A stretch of 64,000 nt of DNA, from assembly GCF_000166295.1 (NCBI RefSeq), contig NC_017506.1, positions 1,860,001-1,924,000 of the forward strand. Reading direction: 5' to 3'. The position numbers were made by a program, and so were the translations under genes. Source of the stretch: Marinobacter adhaerens HP15. Its GTDB lineage: Bacteria; Pseudomonadota; Gammaproteobacteria; Pseudomonadales; Oleiphilaceae. The first letter of the stretch is position 1; the number at the start of each line of letters is the position of its first letter. The notes beneath the pieces were generated by a model, which saw only the letters and a program-made list of their open reading frames with translations, was not told the DNA's origin and searched no databases. Of this stretch, positions 26,101-34,989 are shown one piece after another.

Positions 26101-26865
26101 CTCTTTGACGATGCCCAGAAGATTCTGCACCGGATGATTGATGAAAAGCGGGTCTCTGCCCGTGGCGTCATCGGTTTCTGGCCAGCCAACCGCCGTGGTG
26201 ACGATGTTGTGCTTTACACGGACGAATCCTGCACCGAGGAGCTGACTACCCTGCACCACCTCCGTCAGCAGGATGAAAAGGCACCGGGCAAACCCATGAT
26301 GGCGCTGTCGGATTTTGTCGCGCCTGAAGGCTCCGGGACCGTGGACTACGTGGGCGGTTTCGCGGTCACCACCGGCATTGGTGCAGAAGAATTCTCGGTA
26401 GAGTTCAAGGATGCCAACGACGACTATAATGCGATTATGGTGAAGGCGTTGGCCGACCGCCTGGCAGAAGCTTTCGCCGAGCGGATGCACGAGCGGGTTC
26501 GCCAGGAGTTCTGGGGCTATGCCGCTGATGAAAAGCTGGCCAACGATGACCTGATCAAGGAAAGGTACCGCGGAATACGTCCGGCACCCGGCTACCCGGC
26601 GTGCCCGGACCACACGGAGAAGGCAACCTTGTTCAGTTTGCTTGAGGCCACTGATACTGCAGGCATTGAGTTGACCGAGCACTTTGCCATGTTCCCGACC
26701 GCTGCCGTCTCCGGCTGGTACTTTGCGCATCCGGAATCCAAGTATTTTGCGGTAGGGAAAATTGGCGCTGACCAGGTTGAGGACTATGCTGAACGCAAAG
26801 GCATTTCCAAGGCCGAGGCAGAACGCTGGCTTGCGCCAAGCCTGGCGTACGATCCGGCAGAGTAA
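23167..26865 (+). CDS. metH: Cobalamin-dependent methionine synthase
   Basis: This 1232-residue enzyme transfers a methyl group from methyltetrahydrofolate to homocysteine through B12. All four modules are complete. The homocysteine domain has zinc cysteines Cys250 (GLNCALGA) and Cys313-Cys314 ([12 protein letters not shown]). The folate domain has [13 protein letters not shown] and [10 protein letters not shown]. The cap and B12-binding domains have GDVHDIGKN with the cobalt-ligating His760. The C-terminal activation domain has [17 protein letters not shown] for SAM binding. Size matches E. coli MetH. It is followed by a DUF2970 gene 33 bases downstream. Confidence 0.98.
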   Translation: MTDRTTRLDQLHKALQERIVILDGGMGTMIQNLKLDEKAFRGDRFADYEREVQGNNDLLNLTQPALLRNIHADYLDAGADIIETNTFNSTQLSQADYGLEAIARELNVAAAELARQIADEYTAKNPEKPRFVAGAVGPTSRTASISPDVNNPGYRNVDFQTLVDNYYEAVGGLVEGGCDLILIETIFDTLNAKAAIYATQQYFEDSGITLPIMISGTITDASGRTLSGQTTEAFWNSVAHAKPISVGLNCALGADALRPYVEELSAKAETYVSAHPNAGLPNEFGEYDQTPEEMAEIIEGFARDGFLNIIGGCCGSRPDHIEAIAQAVSKYPPRKIPERPKALRLSGLEPFTGDDNVLFINVGERTNVTGSKRFLRLIKEEQYEEALSVARDQVENGAQIIDINMDEGMLESKEVMVTFLNLVASEPDISRVPIMIDSSKWDVIEAGLRCIQGKAVVNSISLKEGEEEFVKRARDCMRYGAAVVVMAFDEQGQADTYERKTEICKRSYDVLTGIGFNPADIIFDPNIFAIATGIEEHNNYAVDFINATRWIRENLPHASISGGVSNVSFSFRGNDVVREAIHSVFLYHAIKAGMNMGIVNPGQLVIYDEIDPELKELVEDVVLNRRDDSTDRLLEIAERYKGKGGKTQEEDLAWREWPVEKRLEHALVKGITTYIVDDTEACRQRATHPIEVIEGPLMDGMNVVGDLFGDGKMFLPQVVKSARVMKQAVAHLIPYIEAEKTEDQKAKGKILMATVKGDVHDIGKNIVGVVLQCNNYEVIDLGVMVPCDKILAAAKEHDVDLIGLSGLITPSLDEMVHVAREMQRLDFNIPLMIGGATTSKAHTAVKIEPQYKNDIALYVSDASRCVNVASQLLSKNAKPEFVEAARTEYDEIRERRKNRGDRTKLVSLKEARDRAPDISFEGYQPPKPAFTGIRVFEEYDLNELVDYIDWTPFFMSWDISGKYPAIFDDPKRGEAARHLFDDAQKILHRMIDEKRVSARGVIGFWPANRRGDDVVLYTDESCTEELTTLHHLRQQDEKAPGKPMMALSDFVAPEGSGTVDYVGGFAVTTGIGAEEFSVEFKDANDDYNAIMVKALADRLAEAFAERMHERVRQEFWGYAADEKLANDDLIKERYRGIRPAPGYPACPDHTEKATLFSLLEATDTAGIELTEHFAMFPTAAVSGWYFAHPESKYFAVGKIGADQVEDYAERKGISKAEAERWLAPSLAYDPAE

Positions 26866-26898
26866 GCTTCGGGTGAAGCACAGATCAGGGGCGGATGT

Positions 26899-27135
26899 AT
26901 GACTGAATCTTCAGAAGCGGAAAAACGGGACGAAAAAAAGCCGCGTGGACCTGGCGTATTGAAAGTCATGCAAAGCATACTCGCCGGCGCGTTCGGAGTT
27001 CAGTCCGACAAGCGCCGGGAAGAGGACTTTTCAAGCCATAGCCCCTGGCCTTACATCATCGCCGGCATTCTGTTCACAGCCAGCTTTGTTGTAGGTCTGA
27101 TCGTTATTGTAAATCTGGTCCTGGCGAGCCAGTAG
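26899..27135 (+). CDS. DUF2970 small membrane protein
   Basis: The 78-residue protein has a charged N terminus and two hydrophobic stretches, VLKVMQSILAGAFGVQS and YIIAGILFTASFVVGLIVIVNLVL. The FGVQSDKRREEDF loop matches DUF2970. Function is unknown. It begins 33 bases after metH and may be read from the same transcript. Confidence 0.85.
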   Translation: MTESSEAEKRDEKKPRGPGVLKVMQSILAGAFGVQSDKRREEDFSSHSPWPYIIAGILFTASFVVGLIVIVNLVLASQ

Positions 27136-27136
27136 A

Positions 27137-27241
27137 CTACTGGCCAGCTACCCAGACCACCGCGAAAGCCACGGCAAGAACCACCAGCAGCACGGCGGCA
27201 ACGGCATCGGCCTGACTGTCAGAACGTGCGGTCTTTTTCAT
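27137..27241 (-). CDS. 34-residue single-helix membrane protein
   Basis: MKKTARSDSQADAVAAVLLV is followed by a hydrophobic stretch to the C-terminal VVWVAGQ: a short positive start and one transmembrane helix. An AGAGGA site lies six bases before the ATG at 27241. The open frame extends upstream to 27391, but that extension shows no ribosome site or pattern. It is convergent with DUF2970, the stops almost touching. It is short, so confidence is moderate. Confidence 0.5.
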   Translation of the reverse strand: MKKTARSDSQADAVAAVLLVVLAVAFAVVWVAGQ

Positions 27242-27495
27242 GTCTGTTCCTCTTTCCGAGTTTTTGTCTCGTGTTTTTCTTGTTATCACGGCAGCAGCGC
27301 ACACTGCTAACGTCATCCTCCAAGTTAAGCAGTTAATTGATATTCGTCCAGTCCCTTGTTCCTTCTGCTTATCGCCTGAGTCGATAAACATATTTTGAAA
27401 TAATCATTTTAAGAATAAAAACCCGCTGTTATCCTTTCCGTCAGATATAAGGCCGTCGGCCTGGATATGTCGCTTTCAAGCAGGATCTTCCCACT

Positions 27496-29148
27496 ATGTA
27501 CGTATATGATGAACACGATCGGCAAATGGCTGCCGAGAGGGTTGCCCAGTTCCGTGACCAGACAGAAAGAGCGCTGGCCGGAGAATTGGCTGAAGACGAG
27601 TTTCTTCCCCTTCGCCTGCAGAACGGCCTGTACGTTCAGCGTCTTGCCCCCATGCTCAGGATCTGTGTTCCTTACGGCATGATGCGCTCAAACCAGCTTC
27701 GCCGGCTTGCGCGAATTACCCGGGACTACGACAAAGGCTATGCGCACTTCACCACTCGCCAGAATGTGCAGCTTAACTGGCCGGCGCTGGAAGACGTTCC
27801 CGACATTCTTGCAGAACTCGCTGAAGTGGAAATGCACGCCAACCAGACCAGCGGCAACTGCATTCGTAATACCACCACAGACCAGTTCTCCGGTGTTCAG
27901 TCGGACGAGATTGCGGATCCCCGGCCCTACTGCGAAATCATTCGCCAGTGGTCCACGTTCCATCCGGAATTCGCCTTCCTGCCGCGGAAATTCAAGGTTG
28001 CCGTGAACGCTTCCGAGCAAACCGATCGAGCCGCCATCCAGGTGCACGACATCGGGCTTCAGATGGTACGCAACGAGGCCGGCGATCTCGGTTTCCGGGT
28101 ACACGTGGGCGGTGGTCTTGGCCGTACGCCCATGGTCGGGCCGGTAATTCGCGATTTCCTGCCGGAACTGGATCTGTTGACCTACCTGGAGGCCGTGCTT
28201 CGCGTCTATAACCGATACGGTCGGCGCGACAACAAGTTCAAGGCCCGGATCAAGATTCTGGTGAAGGCTCTGACCCCTGAGGGCTTTGCTGAAAAAGTGG
28301 AAGCAGAGTGGCAGCATATCAAGGAATCCCCGACCCGGCTGACGCCCGAGGCGATTCAACGTATCCAGGGCTACTTTACTGAACCGGATTACGCGGCTAT
28401 CGACAATGCCACGGACCTGCTGGCCAGCCAGCGGTTTGAGAACCGAGGCTTTGACCAGTGGCTGACCCACAACGTGGACACCCACAAGAAGGCAGGCTAT
28501 GCCATCGTCTCCCTGACGATGAAGAAAACCGGCACTCCTCCTGGCGATGTCAGTGACAAGCAGCTTGAACAGATTGCTGATCTGGCAGACGAGTTCAGCT
28601 TCGGTGAAATCCGGGTCACTCACCAACAGAACGTGGTGCTGGCCGATGTGCGCCAGGATCGGCTGTTTGAACTGTGGCAGGCGATTACGCCCATGGGTTT
28701 CGGTACCGCGAACCTGAATACCCTGACTGATGTTATCTGCTGCCCCGGCGGTGATTACTGCGCCCTGGCCAACGCCAAGTCCATCCCGGTGGCCGAGGCC
28801 ATCCAGCGGCAGTTCGATGATCTGGATTACCTGTACGACCTGGGCAATATCGATCTGAACATTTCCGGGTGCATGAATGCCTGCGGTCACCACCACGTCG
28901 GCAACATTGGTGTTCTCGGTGTCGACAAGAAAGGCCAGGAGTTCTATCAGATCAGTCTGGGCGGGTCGTCCCATCATGATGCCTCAATCGGCAAGATTCT
29001 GGGGCCTTCCTTTGCACGGGATGAGATGCCCAAGGTGATTTCAAAGATCATTGATGTCTACGTGGACAAGCGCACGGAAGAGGAAACCTTCCTAGACACC
29101 TATCGCCGCGTAGGAATTGATCCATTCAAGGAGCGGGTTTATGCCTAA
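27496..29148 (+). CDS. cysI: Sulfite reductase hemoprotein / nitrite-sulfite reductase family
   Basis: The 550-residue siroheme and 4Fe-4S enzyme reduces sulfite to sulfide for cysteine. Two ferredoxin-like half domains (HFTTRQNVQLNWP and FGEIRVTHQQNVVLADV) precede the cluster ligands in CPGGDYC (Cys416, Cys422) and SGCMNACGHH (Cys459, Cys463), a CX5C plus CX3C set. The next gene, DUF934, overlaps by 8 bases, the common pair in pseudomonads. Related nitrite reductases share this fold, but the DUF934 partner favours sulfite. Siroheme could come from the cobA-initiated pathway encoded at 49.8 kb. Confidence 0.93.
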   Translation: MYVYDEHDRQMAAERVAQFRDQTERALAGELAEDEFLPLRLQNGLYVQRLAPMLRICVPYGMMRSNQLRRLARITRDYDKGYAHFTTRQNVQLNWPALEDVPDILAELAEVEMHANQTSGNCIRNTTTDQFSGVQSDEIADPRPYCEIIRQWSTFHPEFAFLPRKFKVAVNASEQTDRAAIQVHDIGLQMVRNEAGDLGFRVHVGGGLGRTPMVGPVIRDFLPELDLLTYLEAVLRVYNRYGRRDNKFKARIKILVKALTPEGFAEKVEAEWQHIKESPTRLTPEAIQRIQGYFTEPDYAAIDNATDLLASQRFENRGFDQWLTHNVDTHKKAGYAIVSLTMKKTGTPPGDVSDKQLEQIADLADEFSFGEIRVTHQQNVVLADVRQDRLFELWQAITPMGFGTANLNTLTDVICCPGGDYCALANAKSIPVAEAIQRQFDDLDYLYDLGNIDLNISGCMNACGHHHVGNIGVLGVDKKGQEFYQISLGGSSHHDASIGKILGPSFARDEMPKVISKIIDVYVDKRTEEETFLDTYRRVGIDPFKERVYA

Positions 29149-29647
29149 CGTTATTTCTCCGGATGGCAGCATCCGCCAGGACAACTGGGTAGTGGTGCCC
29201 CGCCCCGCCGAGGGCGAATCGCTGGATATTCCGGCCGACCAGCCGGCGTTAATCCCTGCGGATCTCTGGCTGGCAGGCTATGAGCATTTTACCGGACGGC
29301 AGGAGATTGGCGTGTGGTTCGACAGCCACGACGAGCCGGAGATTCTGGACGGTCGGGTGAACGAACTGCCGGTAATTGCTGTGAATTTTCCGAAGTTCAG
29401 TGACGGGCGTGGTTACAGCATTGGCCGGCTACTGCGTGAACGTTTCGGCTACAAGAATGAGCTTCGGGCGATTGGAGACGTGTTGCTGGATCAGCTGCAG
29501 TTCATGAAGCGCTGCGGATTCGATGCTTATGTCCTTCGGGCTGACAAGGACATCAACAAAGCTGCGCGGTGCCTGAACTTCTTCAGCCAGGGCTACCAGG
29601 CCGCGACCGATACGGAGATCCCGCTGTTCCGGCGTCGGGCCTCCTAG
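29141..29647 (+). CDS. DUF934 family protein, partner of sulfite reductase
   Basis: The 168-residue soluble protein has the family centre VIAVNFPKFSDGRGYSIGRLLRERFGYKNELRAIGDVLLDQL and the end FFSQGYQAATD. It is nearly always adjacent to cysI in pseudomonads and is thought to serve sulfite reduction, perhaps as an electron-transfer or assembly factor; the mechanism is not established. The start at 29141 overlaps the cysI stop by 8 bases, so translation is coupled. The frame start at 29117 lies inside cysI and lacks a ribosome site. Confidence 0.9.
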   Translation: MPNVISPDGSIRQDNWVVVPRPAEGESLDIPADQPALIPADLWLAGYEHFTGRQEIGVWFDSHDEPEILDGRVNELPVIAVNFPKFSDGRGYSIGRLLRERFGYKNELRAIGDVLLDQLQFMKRCGFDAYVLRADKDINKAARCLNFFSQGYQAATDTEIPLFRRRAS

Positions 29648-29667
29648 TTATCAAGCTTTAGAGTACG

Positions 29668-29691
29668 AAGAGAGGGGCTTTTCCCTCTCTT
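29668..29691. terminator. Hairpin between DUF934 and acuI/yhdH, likely bidirectional terminator
   Basis: AAGAGAGGG and CCCTCTCTT form a nine-bp stem around a six-base loop, between two convergent genes. The T tract on either side is short, so termination efficiency is uncertain. Confidence 0.55.
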
Positions 29692-29721
29692 CTATTCCAT
29701 CTTATCGGTTGGAGTCGCTTC

Positions 29722-30723
29722 TTATTTAGAGTGATCCAGGACAATCTTGCCGGCTGATTCACCTTTCAAGAACGCCTTCAGCGCCCCATCCAGCTCACTG
29801 CGACCGATATCCCGGGCAGACGCTTCGGTCTTCGGACACGCCCACTCCCCGGCGAATTTCTTCCATACCGCTTCTTTCTCTGGCAGGGGAATCTCTACCG
29901 AATCGACACCCAGCAGATTCACGCCACGCAGGATAAACGGCAGCACGGTGGTCTGAAGGCCCGGACCGGCTACGAGACCACAACAGGATACTGAGCCACC
30001 AGGCTTGATCTGCTTGAGCAGTTCGGCCAATGGGCTACCACCCACCGTATCGACAGCGTTCGCAAATGCCGGTTTAACGAGGGGTTTCTTTTCCTCGGCC
30101 AGGGTTTCACGACCCACAACTTTTTTAGCCCCAAGAGCTTTGAGATCGTCTGCATGGTCGGCCTTGCCGCTTATGGCGACGACGTCGAACCCAAGTTTGG
30201 CAAGCAGTTCCACCGCAACGGTGCCAACGGCACCGGAGGCTCCTGAAACTGCGACTTTGCCCTGCTCCGGCTTGGCGCCCATAGTCAGAAGCTTCTGAAC
30301 ACAGAGACCGGCGGTGAGGCCGGCGGTGCCATAGATCATAGCGGTACGAGCGTTCCATCCTTCCGGCATGGGAACACACCAGGCGGCAGGTACGCGGATG
30401 TATTCGCCAAAACCGCCGTCTGTATTCATGCCCAGGTCGTACCCGGTCACGATAACCGGACTGCCGTTCGAGGGGTTGCCAGTGGCGGAATCGACGACCT
30501 CTCCTGCTGCATCAATACCCGGGGTATGGGGAAAGGAACGGGTAACGCCCTTATTGCCGGAAGCCGACAGCGCATCCTTGTAGTTGAGAGAAGAGTGGCT
30601 TACCCGTATCAGGACGTCACCATCAGGAAGGTCGGCAGTACTCAAAGATTTCTCCGCACCGACATACTCGCCGTTCTGCTCTTCAACGCGCCAGGCCTTG
30701 AATTCCGAATTGGTGGTCATCAT
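29722..30723 (-). CDS. acuI: YhdH/AcuI-type quinone oxidoreductase (acryloyl-CoA reductase family)
   Basis: This is a 333-residue medium-chain reductase without catalytic zinc. The N-terminal GroES-like domain has SSLNYKDALSASGNKGVTRSFPHTPGIDAAG, then the NADPH motif VSGASGAVGTVAVELLAKLG and the VDTVGGSPLAELL segment. The family includes AcuI, which reduces acryloyl-CoA in DMSP/3-hydroxypropionate metabolism, and E. coli YhdH. A metabolic role here is not settled. An ATG one codon later (30720) is an equal alternative start. Convergent with DUF934; 20 bases downstream of sohB on the same strand. Confidence 0.9.
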   Translation of the reverse strand: MMTTNSEFKAWRVEEQNGEYVGAEKSLSTADLPDGDVLIRVSHSSLNYKDALSASGNKGVTRSFPHTPGIDAAGEVVDSATGNPSNGSPVIVTGYDLGMNTDGGFGEYIRVPAAWCVPMPEGWNARTAMIYGTAGLTAGLCVQKLLTMGAKPEQGKVAVSGASGAVGTVAVELLAKLGFDVVAISGKADHADDLKALGAKKVVGRETLAEEKKPLVKPAFANAVDTVGGSPLAELLKQIKPGGSVSCCGLVAGPGLQTTVLPFILRGVNLLGVDSVEIPLPEKEAVWKKFAGEWACPKTEASARDIGRSELDGALKAFLKGESAGKIVLDHSK

Positions 30724-30743
30724 TCTTCTCCGCTTTCGGTGGT

Positions 30744-31805
30744 CTACTGGAACTTCTGGTTGCGGAAGGCGCCCAGGACTTTCCAGACAGTGTGTTCAAG
30801 CGCCGAACTGGTGGCCAATCCGAGTTTTTCCGGAAGGGTCCGTTTGCGCTGATATGCCACTGAGACTACGTCTGCCCGGTCGCAGGCTTCAATGAGATAT
30901 TCGTCGGAGGTTTTGATCTCGTCGATCAGTTTCACTTCGAGCGCTCGCTTGCCGAACCAGATATCTCCATTGGCAACGGCTGCAATGTCCAGGTCCGGCC
31001 GGCGTTCGCTGACATACTCTTTGAAAAGACCGTGAGTGTCTTCAAGATCTTCCAGAAATTTCTGTCGTCCTTTATCGGTGTTTTCACCAAATATAGTCAT
31101 GGTGCGTTTGTGCTCTCCAGCGGTGAGCACTTCGAAGTCCACGTCGTTCTTCTTGAGGAAACGATGGAAATTCGGAAGCTGGGCAACCACACCGATCGAG
31201 CCCAGGATGGCAAAGGGCGAAGCAACGATCCTGTCTGCGACGCAGGCCATCATGTAGCCTCCACTGGCCGCCACCTTGTCAACGCAGGCGGTGAGGCGCA
31301 GACCCTTGCTGCGAATCCGGTCCAGCTGGGCGGCCGCAAGGCCATAGGAATGAACCAGCCCACCACCGCTTTCGAGGCGGATAACCACTTCGTCTTTTTC
31401 CGGATCGGCAATACTCAGCACCGCTGTAATTGCCCTGCGAAGCGGATCTGTGTCGCTGGCTTTGATATCGCCGTCGAAATCCAGAACATAGACGCGACCA
31501 CGACTGTCATCCTGCTCATCGGTATTCTTCGCGGCCTTGGCCGCTTTCTTCTCCGCCTTCTGAGCCTTTTTCCGGGCCTTCTGGAACACCTTTCTTTGGT
31601 GATCAGACATCAGCCGTGACTGAATCGTTTCACGCAACTTTTCGTATTTCTCGTTGAGTTTCCGGATCTTGAGTTCTCCCTCGCCCTCATGATCGCCCCG
31701 ATCCTTCTGGGCCGCGGACATGATGACAGAGATCACTACCAGGGCCGCCACCACGAAAGTAACGATCTTGGCCAAAAACAAACCGTATTCTGTCAGGAAC
31801 TCCAA
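30744..31805 (-). CDS. sohB: Probable inner membrane protease SohB (S49 family)
   Basis: This 353-residue protein has an N-terminal membrane helix (FLAKIVTFVVAALVVISVIM), a basic Lys-rich segment (KKAQKAEKKAAKAAKNT), and a periplasmic S49 serine-protease domain. VYVLDFDGDIKASD, the nucleophile in KVAASGGYMMACVAD, and the general-base Lys region GKRALEVKLID are present. SohB can complement loss of DegP in E. coli and shares the signal-peptide peptidase fold. It lies upstream of acuI/yhdH on the same strand. Confidence 0.92.
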   Translation of the reverse strand: MEFLTEYGLFLAKIVTFVVAALVVISVIMSAAQKDRGDHEGEGELKIRKLNEKYEKLRETIQSRLMSDHQRKVFQKARKKAQKAEKKAAKAAKNTDEQDDSRGRVYVLDFDGDIKASDTDPLRRAITAVLSIADPEKDEVVIRLESGGGLVHSYGLAAAQLDRIRSKGLRLTACVDKVAASGGYMMACVADRIVASPFAILGSIGVVAQLPNFHRFLKKNDVDFEVLTAGEHKRTMTIFGENTDKGRQKFLEDLEDTHGLFKEYVSERRPDLDIAAVANGDIWFGKRALEVKLIDEIKTSDEYLIEACDRADVVSVAYQRKRTLPEKLGLATSSALEHTVWKVLGAFRNQKFQ

Positions 31806-31903
31806 AGTGCTTCTCCAACTCAGTGTGCGGGAACAAGAGTGTAACTTACCGAATTTATGGTGATAAGGAGAGCAAAAAAATTAAAACAAGCGTTCGATCG
31901 ATC

Positions 31904-31932
31904 TTGACAGGGCCGACCACTCACCATAAAGT
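31904..31932 (+). promoter_or_regulatory. Sigma-70 promoter of the SCP2 gene
   Basis: TTGACA (31904-31909), 17 bases, TAAAGT (31927-31932). The -35 box is perfect and the -10 matches four of six. It leaves a leader of about 100 bases before the ATG at 32037. Confidence 0.65.
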
Positions 31933-32036
31933 CGGATTGCGAGGTCGGCTCTACCCGGGCATTCGATCAGGCTCGTGCAGCCAGGGACATCAAGCCGTCG
32001 TGATCATGACTAGACAACCATCAAAAGGGTAAAACA

Positions 32037-32351
32037 ATGTCTGTAGCTCAGGTATTTGAACAACTCGAACAGAATTTCAACGCAGACGCAGCACAAGGCC
32101 TGGACCTGGTATTCCAGTTCGACATCGAGGACGACAAGACCTACCACCTCGTTATCAATGACGGCACGTGCAAAATGCACGAAGGCGCCCATGACGATCC
32201 TTCCGTTACCCTGATCATGAACTCCGAAACCCTGCAGGGCATCGTTTCAGGCGAGACCGACGGCATGCAGGCATTCATGGCAGGTCAACTGCGCGCCGAA
32301 GGCGATATGATGCTGGCAACCAAATTGGGCGAACTGTTCAAGATGGGCTGA
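32037..32351 (+). CDS. SCP2 sterol-carrier domain protein
   Basis: This is a 104-residue stand-alone SCP2 domain: VAQVFEQLEQNFNADAAQG, FDIEDDKTYHLVINDG, PSVTLIMNSETLQGIVSGE and MQAFMAGQLRAEGDMMLATKLGELF. SCP2 domains bind fatty acyl chains or other lipids in a hydrophobic tunnel, and the bacterial single-domain version is probably a lipid carrier. It has its own promoter and terminator, so it is a single-gene unit, flanked by sohB (divergent) and a membrane protein gene (convergent). Confidence 0.92.
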   Translation: MSVAQVFEQLEQNFNADAAQGLDLVFQFDIEDDKTYHLVINDGTCKMHEGAHDDPSVTLIMNSETLQGIVSGETDGMQAFMAGQLRAEGDMMLATKLGELFKMG

Positions 32352-32368
32352 TTGCCCCCGTCAAGCAC

Positions 32369-32401
32369 AAAAAAGCCTGCGTCTCGACGCAGGCTTTTTT
32401 T
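32369..32401 (+). terminator. Intrinsic terminator after the SCP2 gene
   Basis: AAAAAAGCCTGCGT, CTCG loop, ACGCAGGCTTTTTTT: a perfect stem with T tract on the plus strand and the complementary A run, so it can also end the convergent fimL-side transcript. Confidence 0.9.
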
Positions 32402-32413
32402 ATGTCCGAGAAT

Positions 32414-33061
32414 CTATTGATTCCAGAACTGCACGGCTTCCCTCGCCTGCTCGTTTACCGGAACAGCAACCAGGCCCGAAGAAGATAGCTTTACCTCGAA
32501 AACAGCCCCATCCCGCATTGGCATGAACGTCATGCTTCCGTCCACGGCCTCCACAAACGGCAAGTTGAATTGACGGTCCCACTGCCAGAGATCAGGCCAG
32601 ATGCCTTCAGCGAGGCCTATGGAAGTCCTCGGAGCCGACCGCTCCTGCTCAAGCGACGTGTAACGCCCACTCAATTGCTCGAGCCGGTAACCGGGAGCGA
32701 TATCAAGCCAACGGAAGGGGCCGGTAAAACGGAGAATCCTGGCGTCAATCTGCCATTGATCGCCCTGCAGCGTTCTCACCACAGACAACCCATCCTGACT
32801 CTGAAGGGAAACCTGCCAGATCTGTTCGGCCTGTCTCTGGGTGGAGATGCTTGCCGCGGTCTGCAAGCCTACCAGTGAATGATAGCTGCTCAGATTTACC
32901 GCAATCACGAGGACATATAAACCGGCCAGAATGACACCGAAAACCGCCGTTCCTTTAATCCAGGTGAGCAACCATCGGGGGTGCCTGAAAAACAGCAGGC
33001 CCGCTATAACCATCACAGCGCCGGCAGCGGCCAGTACAATGATAGCGAGCGTGTGGGACAT
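32414..33061 (-). CDS. Membrane-anchored protein of unknown function
   Basis: This is a 215-residue protein with two N-terminal transmembrane helices (LAIIVLAAAGAVMVIAGLLFF and GTAVFGVILAGLYVLVIAV), then a periplasmic beta-rich domain (WQVSLQSQDGLSVVRTLQGDQWQIDARILRFTG and the GLAEGIWPDLWQWDRQF segment). I do not recognise a named family. It starts 4 bases after fimL ends on the same strand, so it is likely in the fimL operon, and the SCP2 terminator lies just beyond its stop. Confidence 0.78.
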   Translation of the reverse strand: MSHTLAIIVLAAAGAVMVIAGLLFFRHPRWLLTWIKGTAVFGVILAGLYVLVIAVNLSSYHSLVGLQTAASISTQRQAEQIWQVSLQSQDGLSVVRTLQGDQWQIDARILRFTGPFRWLDIAPGYRLEQLSGRYTSLEQERSAPRTSIGLAEGIWPDLWQWDRQFNLPFVEAVDGSMTFMPMRDGAVFEVKLSSSGLVAVPVNEQAREAVQFWNQ

Positions 33062-33065
33062 GGAA

Positions 33066-34771
33066 CTACAAACCTACATCGTCCAGCGACGATTCAGCCA
33101 GTTTCAGTAGATCTACGTTGCGGTCTTCGCTTTTGCCAATACTCTCGATGTAGTACTCCAGCGAAGTCAGAGCGTCCGCCAGCGCCTCGAGCACCTGGGC
33201 GGCTGGCGCTTCCTTCGCATCCAGCAAGCGCTCCTGGATTGAAGCCGCAACCCGCTCGAGAACCCCGGCGGCTCCGGGATCATTCACCATTTGCAGGCCA
33301 CCCCAGATGCTGTGCAGGGTTGCAGGCAGATTGGCAAGATGCAGTTTGTCGTAGTCGGATTCGATAAAAGCGGTGATCGCACGCTTTGCCAGGGTCAATG
33401 CCCCACGGGCTTCGTCAGCCACGACATAGAGCGCCTCACGGAGGTAGACAGACTCCTCCCGCTTGCGTTCACCACCGGCCAACGCGTCGGTTTCCGACGT
33501 GATGCCGCGGGTCACGATCTGCATGACGGCGTCTTCAATTCCCAGGACGGAATCGGCGAGTCGATACAGTTCATCATCACCGGGCAAGCGAGATTCTGCT
33601 TCCCAACCCCGAAGCTTGCTCGCCTCTTCTCTGGAAACGCCCGCCAGCTTGTTCAGGTCAAGCATCACCAAAGTGTTGGCCAGTCGCTCGAGGGCATCGG
33701 CAATCGAAGACAGCTCCGCCAGATCCGGCTCGATACCGCGTTCAATGATGTCCAGCTTGTCCTTCAACTGGTTCAGTTCATCCTGAAGGGCTTCTGACAG
33801 GGATTTAAGGACATCACTGCCAGGACCGTACAACCTGCGCGCATGGGCTTCCAGCATGGAATCCGGAAAATCCGCCGGCGCGAGATGGTAAGCGGATAAC
33901 ACCTCGGTAACTTCAGGGTTAGCAGACCCGCTGCGGTACAGCAGATAGACCAGATCCCGAATCAGCGAATCCGGCGCGTCTTTACCCGTGGCAACCTTGC
34001 CCACGTACACCACTTCCCGGGCGTACTTCTCGATCCGCATGAACATGCGCTTGCGGGCCTTGTTAAAGACCATAGCGCGATCAAGCATGGTGTCCGCAAC
34101 AATGCCGACAAGGCACCACATCTGCCCCATAGGTGCGCCCTGGCAAAGGCGGGCAAGCCCTCTCGAAGCGCGGCCAATCAATTTCTTGTTTACCACATCG
34201 TTCCGGTCGCGAAGAATTCCCAAAAGCGCAACCTGGAAGGTCAGGCGCATGCGACGCGCCATGACTTCGTAATCCGCCTCATTGCCTTCAAACGGCTGCA
34301 ATGACAAACCGGCACAAAAATCCGGCCTCTCTTTGACATCGACATCAAAAAACAGGATTCGGGATAGGGTTTTTCCCGGCGGGCCTCTCGGAGGTCATTG
34401 ATCACGGGAAGCAACAACTCGGGATGGTCTTCCCGCTGCTGATGATAGTACTCGACATAGCGCCGAAGAATGAACAGAGCGCTATTGAGGGTAGTAAGAA
34501 GGATGTTTTTGTCGTCATTAGCGCCAACGGGAACGTCGTTGGCCATAGTTACTGCTTCCTGGCACAGCAGGGTTCCACCCCGCAGCTCCACCAGAATGAA
34601 AATGCCCCGCAACTGGTTGATGAAATCAACACAGTTCTGGAGATCCTCACCCCTTTCGCGGTTTTCCTGAAAGCGTTCAAGGCTGGATTCTGCCTGCTTG
34701 ATGGTCTGCTCTATTTCACTTTTGACCAGATCAAACGACTGCGATTTCGTCGCGAGAGACGACTGAACCAT
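33066..34771 (-). pseudogene. fimL: FimL-like protein, interrupted by a -1 frameshift at a T6 run
   Basis: Two frames join into one 568-residue protein if the ribosome, or a missing base, shifts once. The first (from 34771) carries SFDLVKSEIEQTIKQAESSLERF and LRGIFILVELRGGTLLCQEAV, then ESCF. The second supplies DVDVKERPDFCAGLSLQPFEGNEADYEVMARRMRLTF and the rest. Length and motifs match FimL, the ChpA-N-terminus-like activator of type IV pili twitching and cAMP signalling in P. aeruginosa, and gene order (dnaQ-rnhA-gloB-mltD side) agrees. The break is at 34347-34352, where the mRNA reads TGT TTT TTG ATG. This is an in-phase T TTT TTG slippery heptamer, giving TTT TTT GAT after a -1 slip. Error, mutation, phase variation and recoding all remain possible. 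Confidence 0.85.
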
Positions 34772-34989
34772 AAACGCTTCCCGTTAATGTTGCGGAGACT
34801 ACCGCATCCTCTTTGGTGGTCACTGGTCCGGCTGTCGCGTACCAGGCCTTTTTGTTCTGGGCCGGCTAACCCCTTTTCCGGCCAAAGCCAGTTCGCAAAA
34901 AACTGGCGAACTTATCATTACTTATAACATAAAACTCAAGTACCTCAAGAAAGGCGGAATGTAACATTTGGTACAGCCCGACCCAGTTC

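Noticed and set aside
23602..26730. Two long minus-strand open frames (411 and 629 codons) across metH
   Set aside because: metH is intact and complete on the plus strand; these are shadow frames with His/Val-rich meaningless translation.
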